From NCBI GenBank assembly GCA_034180465.1, contig JAXFOH010000069.1, positions 1 to 64,000 on the forward strand: a stretch of 64,000 nucleotides of DNA. Direction: 5' to 3'. A model generated the notes under the pieces. That model worked only from the letters and a program-made list of their open reading frames with translations. It searched no databases and was not told where the DNA came from. How positions within the stretch are numbered: the stretch's first letter is position 1; every line of letters begins with the position of its first letter. Shown in pieces: positions 43,515-52,481 of this stretch. The position numbers were made by a program, and so were the translations under genes. The stretch is from CAKUIA01 sp034180465 (lineage in GTDB: Bacteria; Verrucomicrobiota; Verrucomicrobiia; Opitutales; Intestinicryptomonadaceae).

Positions 43515-46067
43515 TTAGGCGTAGTCGGCATCGCTTTTAAAATGCTTTGGATAACGCGCCTTAATTTCTTTTCTTATTGATTTCCAAGATGTTTTCCAAA
43601 ATTCGGCAAGGTTTTGAGTGCTTTGTATGGGTCTGTAGTTTGGGGCTAGAATTTGATAGGTAAGCTTTACGTTGTTGTCGGCAATTTTTATCTTGTCGGC
43701 ATTGAAGTTATATAGGTCTTTAAACGAAGCCGAAAGAGTTGCCTGTTTCATAGGCAAATTATACTCTATATAACACGGCTTTTTGCGGTTTGCAAATTCT
43801 ATATAGTCGGGGGCCAAATAGTCTATTAGCGCAAGTTGCTCTTGCGAATACCACGCCTTAATATGCGGCAAAACCTCTATGTTCCTTAGCTGCGTATACG
43901 AGCTTTTGCCGTAGCATAAATCCGCAAAAATCATTTGCAAAGCATCGCCGTCTATCTTTGGCAGGTTGTATTTTGGGGCGCATTCCGCCGCAAAATTTGC
44001 TCGGGTTATAAAGCGTTGAGCCCTTTCGTTGTAGTTTTCCAAAACAAGTTTGCCCTTTAAAATTTCGTTAAGCAAAACTTTAGCGCAGGCCTCTTTGTCG
44101 GTGCAGTCGTGCAGGCTTTGTTCTACGACAAGCCCCCTAAATGTTTTTTGCACTTTGCATATAACGCGCTTGTGGCGTTCGTCTATACAAGTTGTGCTTT
44201 GTTCCGCCGTCTGCCCGCCAAAAACTTCGTTTATTTGCTCTATCGAAACGGGAACACACATGCTTGCAACAATGCTCGCTTTGCCCTGCGCAAGTTGTTC
44301 CTGCAAATTCAGTGCGCAAAAAATGTGATCGGCAAATTTTTTTGATGTCTTTGCAATTATGCCGCTTTTACCGTTTGCAATTTGGCAGCTAAGCTGGGCG
44401 TCGTTTGTTCTTACGCACAAATTTTCACTAAAGGCGCTTATAACGCATTTTGCAAGGGCGTTGTTTGTATCGGCGGTTTCCTGCGTATTTTTGCCAAATG
44501 CGCGCTGGGCCGTTCTATATAAGTCTTGCGCCAAAATTTCGGCCTTGCGGGCGTTTGCCGAATGTATGCCGTATTGGCGGCAAAAACGCTCGTCGTAGGC
44601 GTTATTTTTTGCAATTTGGCAAAGCTTTGCAATTTGGGCTATTTCGCTTTTTTCGTCGGCCAAAATGTCGTTGCGCTCCGATTCTTTATATTGGTTTTCG
44701 GCCTCGAGCATAATTTTGCCGCAGTCGATAATTGCGGCGGCAAAGGCGGCTTCTTGCAAACAGCCGCGCTTGCAGGCCTCGAACAGCAGCTTGGCATATT
44801 TTACCTGTGTTGGGAATTTTGCCAAAATGCGGCCGTCGTTTGTTATGTTGCAGTTATTGTCTACGGCATTTAGCGACTTTAGGTTTTGGTAGGCAAATTC
44901 AAGGTTTTTTTCGGGGGCTTTCTCGAAAAGGGGCAGCTTTTCAAGCGACATACCCGCGCTTTTTACCCACAGTGCAACTTCGCTTAAATCCATACGCTCT
45001 ATTTCGGGGCTGGCAAACGGCTCAAAAAACTGCTCCTGATTTTTGTTCCAAAGCCTAATTGCAACGCCGTTCGAAGTTCTGCCCGCGCGACCCGCTCTTT
45101 GCACCGCATTTGCCATACTGATTTTTTCGGAAAACAGGGTGTTTACGCCGCGCGAGGCGTCGTAGCGGGCTATCTTTGCCAAACCGCTATCTATTACATA
45201 TTTTACGCCCTCTATTGTAAGCGAAGTTTCCGCCACGTTTGTGGCTACAATTGCCTTTCTCCTTGCGCTGCGCGATAAAATTTCGTCTTGCTTGTTTATC
45301 GACATATTGCCGTATAAGGGCAAAATTTCTATCCCGCGCGAGCTGGGCATTTTTAGCATTGCGCCTATTGTGCGGTTTATTTCGTATACCCCGGGCATAA
45401 AAATCAAAAAATTGCCGTCTTGGGTGGTTCTCGCCAAATAGTCGAACTGGCGCGCCGCCATATCCCAAACCTTGTCTTCAGCCGATTTTTTTGGTGCATA
45501 TAGAATGTCTACATCGTAGAGCCTCGAAAAGCATTCAAGCTTTGTGCAGGTGTCTTTGCCGAAATAGTCGCACAATGCCTCGTCGTCCATAGATGCCGAG
45601 CAAACTGCTATAACCAAGTCTTGCCGTTTTTCGTCTTGCAGTTTTTTTGCGAGTGCAAGAGATATGTCGGAATATAAATTTCTTTCGTGAAATTCGTCTA
45701 ATATTATGGCGCTTACATTTTGCATGGCTTTTTCGCTTAAAAGCTGGCGCGCCAAAATGCCTTCGGTTTCAAACACAATTTTGCTTTCGGCAGAGCAGTT
45801 TTTGTCGAAGCGTATGTTCCAGCCTACCTCTTTGCCGAGGGTTGCCCCCATTTGTTTGGCTACCGTTTTGGACAAAAAGCGCGCCGCAATTCTGCGGGGC
45901 TGCAGCACAATTATCTGCCCTTTAATTTTTTCGCTTTCGGCGAATATTTGCGGCAGCTTTGTGGATTTGCCCGATGCCGTTGGCGCGCTTATAACAAAGC
46001 GGTTTACGCCGGCTTTTAGGTCTGACAATATGCGCTCTTTTAATCCCTCTACAGGTAGTTTTTCCAT
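43515..46067 (-). CDS. hrpB: ATP-dependent helicase HrpB (DEAH-type)
   Basis: An 850-aa DExH/RHA-family helicase. Walker A SAPTASGKS (Lys34), the DEFH box (124-127), motif SAS in CSASMDD, AETSLTIEGVKYVIDSG and the QRAGRAGR motif VI are present, followed by the helicase-associated winged helix and the C-terminal HrpB domain with YNLPMKQATLSASFKDLY. HrpB function in bacteria is poorly defined and thought to involve RNA. It diverges from the secreted unknown at 46152, with no other gene in its unit. Confidence 0.94.
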   Translation of the reverse strand: MEKLPVEGLKERILSDLKAGVNRFVISAPTASGKSTKLPQIFAESEKIKGQIIVLQPRRIAARFLSKTVAKQMGATLGKEVGWNIRFDKNCSAESKIVFETEGILARQLLSEKAMQNVSAIILDEFHERNLYSDISLALAKKLQDEKRQDLVIAVCSASMDDEALCDYFGKDTCTKLECFSRLYDVDILYAPKKSAEDKVWDMAARQFDYLARTTQDGNFLIFMPGVYEINRTIGAMLKMPSSRGIEILPLYGNMSINKQDEILSRSARRKAIVATNVAETSLTIEGVKYVIDSGLAKIARYDASRGVNTLFSEKISMANAVQRAGRAGRTSNGVAIRLWNKNQEQFFEPFASPEIERMDLSEVALWVKSAGMSLEKLPLFEKAPEKNLEFAYQNLKSLNAVDNNCNITNDGRILAKFPTQVKYAKLLFEACKRGCLQEAAFAAAIIDCGKIMLEAENQYKESERNDILADEKSEIAQIAKLCQIAKNNAYDERFCRQYGIHSANARKAEILAQDLYRTAQRAFGKNTQETADTNNALAKCVISAFSENLCVRTNDAQLSCQIANGKSGIIAKTSKKFADHIFCALNLQEQLAQGKASIVASMCVPVSIEQINEVFGGQTAEQSTTCIDERHKRVICKVQKTFRGLVVEQSLHDCTDKEACAKVLLNEILKGKLVLENYNERAQRFITRANFAAECAPKYNLPKIDGDALQMIFADLCYGKSSYTQLRNIEVLPHIKAWYSQEQLALIDYLAPDYIEFANRKKPCYIEYNLPMKQATLSASFKDLYNFNADKIKIADNNVKLTYQILAPNYRPIQSTQNLAEFWKTSWKSIRKEIKARYPKHFKSDADYA

Positions 46068-46151
46068 TGTCTAAATAAAAGGGCGGGGCAAAAATTTTTC
46101 AACTATCTTTTTTGTTGCAAAAAAAACCGCGCGCAGGTTATGCTGTTTTGT

Positions 46152-47219
46152 ATGAAAAAACTTGTTGCGACTCTTTTTATGGCGTTTGCCGTTGCGGGCC
46201 TTTTTGCAAAGATTGGCGAAAACCGAAAGCTTTTGGAAAACCGTCTTTTAATGAAAAGCGGCGGCTGCATTTTATACGACAAGCCCGAGGAAAGGGACAG
46301 GGAAGTTTTCGAGTTGCCCTACAAAAATATGCTGCTTCTTATGCCGAAGGAAATTACGCACCAGTTTTACTTTAAAAGACCCGACTTGGCCGCGGCAACC
46401 TCTTCGGACGTTCTAAAGCAGAACGATTTGGACGGCTGGGAGCTTCATGTTGTATACTATAAAGACGTTTCGGTTATGGAGTATTATACGCGCTACCCTG
46501 TTATGTATCCCGAAGAGTTGGCAAGGCTTATGATGGCAATGATTTCAAAACGCGCGCAGGGCACCGCCTGGGTTGCCACAAACAACTTTATAAAGAAAGA
46601 CGATATGTTTTCGGAAGACGACGCAAAAACCTACATTTCGTCGGACCCCGCGCTTGCGCAGCTAATGGCGGTTTTGCCGAAGCCAAGAAGCAGAATAATA
46701 GAGTTTGTCGTTCCCGAAAGCGTTGCAAAATCTTCGGGCTATTCGGCAGATTTAAGAACATCTATAATTTCGGACGAAAGGCAAAAGTCTTTTGCGCGCT
46801 ATAAAAACGAAGTGGAAAAGGACCGCAAGCGCGCCGCCGAAAAAACCGCAAAATTAAACTATAAGGAAAGGGCAAAGCAAAAGGCCCTTAAAAGCGCGGC
46901 AAAAAACGAGCAAACACTGAAGGCGGCTTCTTCCATAGATTCGGTTGCCGTAAAAAGCGTTGAGGACTTAAAGGGCAAAGAGCTTCGTATTATGGGCGAA
47001 ATTCCCAATCAGGAAAACACGGCGTTCGGCTTTAACTATATTAGTAGCGACGGCGCGTTAAGGGCAAAGTTGGTGTTGAACAAATCGAACGTTCCCGCGG
47101 GGCTTTTGGTCATAGATGCGCGTTTCGACAAAATGTTGAGAAAGTATATGGAAGAGCTTTACAAAACGCAGGCCGAAGAAAGGGACGCCGCTGCCATAGA
47201 CAGCGTTTCGAAATTCTGA
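46152..47219 (+). CDS. secreted protein of unknown function
   Basis: The ATG at 46152 gives a 355-aa protein with a signal peptide (MKKLVATLFMAFAVAGLFA); a longer frame adds only four residues. An alpha/beta region (about 20-200) contains many Met/Leu/Tyr residues. A highly charged, lysine/alanine-rich helical stretch (about 210-265, probably coiled coil) and a C-terminal beta domain follow. No family is recognised. The next gene, a nuclease-helicase, starts after 1 nt, so the two may share a message; a functional link is not evident. Confidence 0.75.
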   Translation: MKKLVATLFMAFAVAGLFAKIGENRKLLENRLLMKSGGCILYDKPEERDREVFELPYKNMLLLMPKEITHQFYFKRPDLAAATSSDVLKQNDLDGWELHVVYYKDVSVMEYYTRYPVMYPEELARLMMAMISKRAQGTAWVATNNFIKKDDMFSEDDAKTYISSDPALAQLMAVLPKPRSRIIEFVVPESVAKSSGYSADLRTSIISDERQKSFARYKNEVEKDRKRAAEKTAKLNYKERAKQKALKSAAKNEQTLKAASSIDSVAVKSVEDLKGKELRIMGEIPNQENTAFGFNYISSDGALRAKLVLNKSNVPAGLLVIDARFDKMLRKYMEELYKTQAEERDAAAIDSVSKF

Positions 47220-47220
47220 G

Positions 47221-49491
47221 TTGGACATAAATTTAAAGGCAAAAAAAATTAAAATGGGCGCCGGAGAATTTTCGGCGTTCGATTTTTCTTTGCATTCGTG
47301 CAAAGATAGCGCAAGGGCATCGCTATGGGCTACCTATTTGGGCAACTATTGGCACAAGGCTTTGCGTATTGAAGACTCGCAAACGGCGCAAAACGCAATG
47401 TTCGAAGTTCCCATAAAGGCTGAATTCGACTGCAAAGGCTGGCATTTTTGCCTTACGGGCAAAGCCGACGAGCTTTTCGACGAAGGGGATTTTTTTGTTG
47501 TAAGGGAAATAAAGACAACGCGAAGGCAGTTCCCGCTAGACGGTTACGAATTGCAGCACAAAGTGCAGCTTTGCGTATATCTGTTTGCTCTTTCAAAAAA
47601 ATGCAGGTGTTCGGGCGAATTGCTTTATATAAATACCGACACGGGCAACCGCCAAAAATTTGCCGTAAACGAAAGCCCCGAAAAAGCGGTTATGCAAAGA
47701 GCCGCTGAATTTGCAGAGTATTTTGGGGAATTGCAAATGGCAACTAAAACGGTAGAACACCTCGGCATAACTCTTCCGTTTAAAACATTGCGCGAGGGGC
47801 AAAAAGAGGCTATAGACAATCTTAAAGATGCCCTTAAAAACAACAAGGTTGTTTCCCTAAAAGCCTTTACAGCCTTCGGCAAAACGGCAATAGCCTTCGA
47901 TGCAATGTTGGGGCTTTTGCGAGACGGCAAAATAGAGAGGGCGGTATGCCTTAGCTCGAAAAGCAGCGGGCAAATACAGCTTATCGGCGAGCTGAAAAAG
48001 TTTTTGAAAAACGCCGAATATCCGAAAGTTTTCCAGCTAAGAAACCGCATCGAACACCTTTTAAACGGCGAGTATTGTTTTGATTGCGAAAATTGCCAAA
48101 TACAATACGCGCCACAAAACGGCGAATTTACGTTTTCGCATAAAAATTATTTTAACGGGGCGTTTTCTTCTCTCGAAAAAATAAGGGATAATGCTGCCGA
48201 ATACGGAGTGTGCCCCTATGCGATTTCGCAGGCGTTGCTGTCCTATGCGCAAATATGGGTTTGCGACTACAATTATATCTTTTCGCCTTCTGTAAGCTCT
48301 GTGCTGGAAAACATAGAGCTTTTCAACCCCAAAAAAACAATGCTCATTGTAGACGAGGCCCACAATTTGCTTGAAAGAACCGAGGCGGCATATTCGGGAC
48401 AGATTTCCTTGTTCGAGCTTTCGGTTTTAAGAACGGCGTTGATTTTCGATAATTCAAGCCTGCGCGGGGCAATAGAAAAGCTTATGGAAATTGTGCTTGG
48501 CGAAACCGGAACGCTGCCTGCCGAAAGCATTGCGGCCGTAAAAAACTGCCTTTCACAAATTGTAGACAATCTTTACAGGATAAATTTGGAGGAATTTGCA
48601 ACCCCAGCTAAAAAAGTTTTGTGGAACTTGTGCTTTTTAAACAAGCTTTGCGGTTTTGGCTATGTGCGGTATTTGTGGACGTGCGACGGCGAAACGCTGA
48701 AAATAGATTGCATAGACGCAGTTGCCGCGGTTTCTTCGGTGTTAGACAGCTTTAAAAAAACACTGCTTTTAAGCGCAAGCGACATAGACAATGTGTGTTC
48801 TGAAATATACGAAGTTAAGGCCAATGCAAACTGGCTAAAGCCGTGTTTTAGATATATTGTAGACAAAAGCGTAAATACAAGCGCAAGAACAAGGGCGTTG
48901 TTTTACGAAGATACCGCAAACAGGGTTTTCGAGGCGGTTTGCGCGTCTAAAAACCCCGTTGCCGTTTTCTTTGCCTCGTACGAATACGCATATGCTATTT
49001 CCGACGCTTTAAGCCGTATTTACCCACAAATAAAAGTTGCCGTGCAGCGCAAAAATTTGCCCTATTTGCAGCAGGTTGAATTTGTAAAAGAGTCTCTTGC
49101 AAAGAGCAACGCGCTTTTTTTGGTTTTGGCAAGCTCGTATTCTGAAAGCGTAGATTTGCTCGGCGGCGCGGTAGATACCGCCGTGGTTGTGGGAGTTGGC
49201 CTTTCGGAGCTAAACGCGGTTGGCAACGCCAAAATGGATTTGCTTATTGGTCAAAATATGTCGAAGCAACAGGCTTTTAGCGAGGTATATTCAAAAAAGG
49301 CGGCGTCTAAAATAAAGCAGGCAATAGGCAGGCTTGTGCGCAGCCCAGAACAAAGGGCAACGGTTGTTTTGCATTGCTGCCGATTTTTGCAAACCCCCTA
49401 TAGCGAATATTTTGCCGAAGAAATTTATGCTGCCGAAATTGTAGACAGTTTGCAAAGTTATATAAACGCGCTGCAAAACGCTAAAAAGTAG
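47221..49491 (+). CDS. RecB-like nuclease domain fused to an Fe-S DinG/XPD-type helicase
   Basis: A 756-aa protein. Residues about 1-130 contain a PD-(D/E)xK nuclease core of the RecB/Cas4 type: GKADELF (Asp83), the REIKT E-x-K (Glu96, Lys98) and a downstream Q-rich QHKVQLCVY helix. From about 190 an XPD/DinG-like superfamily 2 helicase follows: Walker A AFTAFGKT (215-222), four cysteines C286, C289, C292 and C331 placed as for a 4Fe-4S cluster, DEAH at 378-381 and IGRLVRSPEQR as the C-terminal motif VI. Role: probably DNA repair or processing of 5' flaps or R-loops (inference). The start is TTG at 47221 without a clear ribosome-binding site; ATG at 47254 is an alternative. Confidence 0.85.
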   Translation: MDINLKAKKIKMGAGEFSAFDFSLHSCKDSARASLWATYLGNYWHKALRIEDSQTAQNAMFEVPIKAEFDCKGWHFCLTGKADELFDEGDFFVVREIKTTRRQFPLDGYELQHKVQLCVYLFALSKKCRCSGELLYINTDTGNRQKFAVNESPEKAVMQRAAEFAEYFGELQMATKTVEHLGITLPFKTLREGQKEAIDNLKDALKNNKVVSLKAFTAFGKTAIAFDAMLGLLRDGKIERAVCLSSKSSGQIQLIGELKKFLKNAEYPKVFQLRNRIEHLLNGEYCFDCENCQIQYAPQNGEFTFSHKNYFNGAFSSLEKIRDNAAEYGVCPYAISQALLSYAQIWVCDYNYIFSPSVSSVLENIELFNPKKTMLIVDEAHNLLERTEAAYSGQISLFELSVLRTALIFDNSSLRGAIEKLMEIVLGETGTLPAESIAAVKNCLSQIVDNLYRINLEEFATPAKKVLWNLCFLNKLCGFGYVRYLWTCDGETLKIDCIDAVAAVSSVLDSFKKTLLLSASDIDNVCSEIYEVKANANWLKPCFRYIVDKSVNTSARTRALFYEDTANRVFEAVCASKNPVAVFFASYEYAYAISDALSRIYPQIKVAVQRKNLPYLQQVEFVKESLAKSNALFLVLASSYSESVDLLGGAVDTAVVVGVGLSELNAVGNAKMDLLIGQNMSKQQAFSEVYSKKAASKIKQAIGRLVRSPEQRATVVLHCCRFLQTPYSEYFAEEIYAAEIVDSLQSYINALQNAKK

Positions 49492-49547
49492 CTTTACAAG
49501 AGGCGGTTTTTGCCCTTTTATATTTATGTAAAGCACAGTTTGTTTTT

Positions 49548-50513
49548 ATGATAAATACCGATTTTTTTAAAAATATAAATTGGACTAGGAAAGATTTAAC
49601 CGACATAGAAAGTTTAAGCCTTTCCGAAATGGAGCAAATATTTTCATTGGCCGAGCTGTTTAAGGCTCTGATAAAGGAAGACGGCTGCAAGCTTCCGTTC
49701 CTTCAGGGCAAGACTATTGTTAATCTGTTTTTAGAGCCTAGCACCAGAACGCGCACAGCGTTCGAAATGGCGGCCCACAGGCTTGGTGCCGATGTAATCT
49801 CGATTGCGGGGGGAACGTCGTCGATAGTTAAGGGCGAAACTTTAAGAGACACCGCCCGTAATGTAGAGGCATTGAGCACCGATATGATTATTATGCGCCA
49901 CAGCGCGGCGGGGGCTGCCGAGTATCTTTCGAGAAGGGTAAAAGTTCCCGTAATAAACGCGGGCGACGGCGCGCACGCGCACCCGACACAGGCTTTGTTA
50001 GACTCCTTTACAATGCGCCAGCATTTGGGCAAAAACCTAAAGGGCAAAAACGTTACAATTTTGGGCGACATTCTGTTTAGCCGCGTTGCGCGCTCGAATA
50101 TCTACGCGCTTAAAAAGCAGGGTGTAAACCTGACGCTGGCGGGGCCTTCAACATTGGTTCCAAAAACCTTCGAGCAAATGGGCGTAAAGGTTGCTCACAA
50201 CCTAAAAGAAGCCATTTCGAACGCCGATGTTGTTATGCTTTTAAGAATACAACACGAAAGACAGTCGTTTATACACTTCCCGTCTATAGGCGAATATGCG
50301 TCTATTTTCGGGCTTAACAAGCTTAGGGAAAGCTACCTTAAGAAAAACGCCATTATTATGCATCCAGGGCCAATAAACCGCGGCGTGGAGCTGGACAGCG
50401 AACTTGCCGACTCGTCCCGCTCGGTTATTTTAGAGCAGGTTACAAACGGTGTTGCCGTAAGAATGGCGGTGCTGTATTTGTGTATGTTAGCCTCTACAAA
50501 GAAGGGAAAATAA
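49548..50513 (+). CDS. pyrB: aspartate carbamoyltransferase catalytic subunit
   Basis: A 321-aa enzyme that makes carbamoyl-aspartate for pyrimidine synthesis. The carbamoyl-phosphate site FLEPSTRTRTAFE, the HSAAGAAEYL segment, the GDGAHAHPTQALLD motif and the aspartate-binding C-terminal block MHPGPINRGVELDSELAD are all present. No regulatory PyrI gene is adjacent. pyrC follows after 4 nt, and CPBP and thiL continue the same unit. An AT-rich 56-nt gap with an imperfect inverted repeat precedes it. Confidence 0.97.
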   Translation: MINTDFFKNINWTRKDLTDIESLSLSEMEQIFSLAELFKALIKEDGCKLPFLQGKTIVNLFLEPSTRTRTAFEMAAHRLGADVISIAGGTSSIVKGETLRDTARNVEALSTDMIIMRHSAAGAAEYLSRRVKVPVINAGDGAHAHPTQALLDSFTMRQHLGKNLKGKNVTILGDILFSRVARSNIYALKKQGVNLTLAGPSTLVPKTFEQMGVKVAHNLKEAISNADVVMLLRIQHERQSFIHFPSIGEYASIFGLNKLRESYLKKNAIIMHPGPINRGVELDSELADSSRSVILEQVTNGVAVRMAVLYLCMLASTKKGK

Positions 50514-50517
50514 TTTT

Positions 50518-51789
50518 ATGGATTGCCTTATAATTAAAAATGCAACCGTTGTAGATCCCGCAAATTCTGTTGAAGAAAAAAGGGATTTATTTGTTAAAAA
50601 CGGCGTTTTTGTTGAAAAAGCATCGGGTAAACAAAAGGTAATAGATGCAAAAAATAAATTTGTGTTTCCCGGTTTTGTAGACATTCACTGCCACTTAAGG
50701 GAACCTGGTCAAACCGCAAAAGAAACTATAGAAAGCGGAACAAAAGCGGCCGCCGCGGGCGGCTTTACAAGCATTTTGGCAATGCCAAACACAAAGCCTT
50801 GTGTAGACTCGGCTTCAACCTTTAGGCTTGTAAGCGAAATAGTAAAGGCTTCGGCCGCAGTTAAGGTGTATTTAAGCGCGTGCATTACCGAAAACAGGGA
50901 GGGCAAAAAGCTTGCTCCCATAGGTACTCTTAAAAACGTGGGCGCTATTGCCCTTACCGACGACGGTTCGTGCGTTCAAAACAACGAACTTATGTTAAAG
51001 GCGTTGGAATATGCCAAAATGTTCAACCTTGTTGTTATGGACCACTGCCAAGACGCCGATATGACTGCAAAAGGCCAGATGAACGATGGTTTGGTAAGCC
51101 TAAAATTGGGGCTTGGGGGCTGGCCGAACGCAGCCGAAGACATTATAGTTTCGCGCAACATAATCCTTTCGAAATATACGGGTGCGCGCGTTCATATGCA
51201 GCATTTGTCTAGCGCGTATTCGGTAGACTTGGTAAGAAACGCAAAAAAGATGGGCATAAACGTTAGCGCGGAAGTAACCCCCCACCACATAGCACTTACC
51301 GACGAAAGCCTTATAGACTACGATACAAACTACAAAGTAAACCCGCCCCTTAGAACAAAGGAAGATGTAAAGGCGGTTATTAAGGGTTTGTGCGACGGCA
51401 CAATAGACGTTATTGCAACCGACCACGCTCCGCATTCGCTTGCAGACAAAAACGTTGAGTTCGACTATGCCCCGTGCGGTATGATAGGCTTTGAAACTGC
51501 GTTTTCGGTTTGCTATAAAACTCTTGTTTTAAGCGGCAAAATGAAGTTGTCAAAATTGATAAAGCTAATGACGATTTCGCCCGCAAAACTTTTGGGTATA
51601 AACGCGGGCTCCTTGCAAAGCGGTATGCCCGCCGATTTTTGCATTGCCGATTTGTCGCGCAAATACGTTTACAACAAAAGCCTTTCGCGCTCTAAAAATT
51701 CGCCGTGGTTCGGCAAAGAGCTTATAGGCAAAATAGAGGCTACTTTTGTAAACGGCAAGCCCGCCTATATGGAACAATGCGGAAGGTAA
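50518..51789 (+). CDS. pyrC: dihydroorotase (class I)
   Basis: A 423-aa zinc amidohydrolase that cyclises carbamoyl-aspartate to dihydroorotate. The metal-binding DIHCHLREPG is near residue 60, and MDHCQDADM, MQHLSSAYS, the HHIALTDE region and ATDHAPH with the catalytic aspartate follow in the class I (AllB-like) order. It lies 4 nt after pyrB with GAAGGG before the ATG. The 3' end overlaps the CPBP gene by 13 nt. Confidence 0.96.
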   Translation: MDCLIIKNATVVDPANSVEEKRDLFVKNGVFVEKASGKQKVIDAKNKFVFPGFVDIHCHLREPGQTAKETIESGTKAAAAGGFTSILAMPNTKPCVDSASTFRLVSEIVKASAAVKVYLSACITENREGKKLAPIGTLKNVGAIALTDDGSCVQNNELMLKALEYAKMFNLVVMDHCQDADMTAKGQMNDGLVSLKLGLGGWPNAAEDIIVSRNIILSKYTGARVHMQHLSSAYSVDLVRNAKKMGINVSAEVTPHHIALTDESLIDYDTNYKVNPPLRTKEDVKAVIKGLCDGTIDVIATDHAPHSLADKNVEFDYAPCGMIGFETAFSVCYKTLVLSGKMKLSKLIKLMTISPAKLLGINAGSLQSGMPADFCIADLSRKYVYNKSLSRSKNSPWFGKELIGKIEATFVNGKPAYMEQCGR

Positions 51790-52481
51790 TTCCAGACAAT
51801 TTAAGGTGCATTGCGTTTAAAAGCGCGAGCGACTTTTTGGGGTTCTTTTTCGGATTGTTTTGCGTATATTACGTTTCGCTTGCCGTGTCTTTAAAGCTTT
51901 TCGGCGGCGAAACATTCGGCGTTATAGCGTCTTCTTTCGTATTGCAGACAGTTTTGTCGGTATGGTTGATTCTGTATGCAAAACACCGAAAGCTTTGTTT
52001 TAAATTTACGCTGCGGCCTAAAATACTTTTTTCAAAAGCCGTAAAATATACGCTTTTGGCGTTATTGGTTGTGTTTGCAACAATGGCGTTGTGGAAGGGC
52101 GTTTTGTATTTGCTTGGCGCAAAATACGAAATGCAGAACAGCATAGACATTTGGCTTTCGGCTTCGGGGGTCGCGGAAAATACAATGGCTTTTCTGTCGA
52201 TTGCAGTTTTAGCCCCCATTTCGGAAGAGCTTTTGTTTAGGGGCTATTTATACAGAATTTTAAAGGGCGCGTTTAAACCGCTGTTTTCGGCGGTTCTTGT
52301 TTCGATTTTGTTTGCAGGGATTCATTTTAGCGTGGAGGCGTTTGTTTCGCTAGCGGCACTATCTTTTTTGTTTTGCGCGGTATACGAGAAATACCGCGAC
52401 ATAAGGCTGAACATTTTTGTTCATTCGCTCTTTAACATTGTAAACGTTTTAATGATTTATCTATGCGGTTTGCAGCAGTAA
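51777..52481 (+). CDS. CPBP-family intramembrane metalloprotease
   Basis: The start at ATG 51777 gives 234 aa; a longer frame begins inside pyrC. About six or seven membrane segments. The family motifs are EELLFRGYLYR (metal-binding glutamates) and the later FAGIHF and HSLFN histidines. CPBP (Abi/CAAX-like) proteases act in the membrane and, in bacteria, are linked to bacteriocin immunity or processing; here the neighbours are only metabolic. Overlaps: pyrC by 13 nt at the 5' end and thiL by 19 nt at the 3' end. Confidence 0.9.
   Translation: MRKVIPDNLRCIAFKSASDFLGFFFGLFCVYYVSLAVSLKLFGGETFGVIASSFVLQTVLSVWLILYAKHRKLCFKFTLRPKILFSKAVKYTLLALLVVFATMALWKGVLYLLGAKYEMQNSIDIWLSASGVAENTMAFLSIAVLAPISEELLFRGYLYRILKGAFKPLFSAVLVSILFAGIHFSVEAFVSLAALSFLFCAVYEKYRDIRLNIFVHSLFNIVNVLMIYLCGLQQ

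Noticed and set aside
51777..52481. The CPBP protease as part of an abortive-infection defence system
   Set aside because: It sits inside a pyrimidine/thiamine unit with no toxin, nuclease or phage-linked gene around it.
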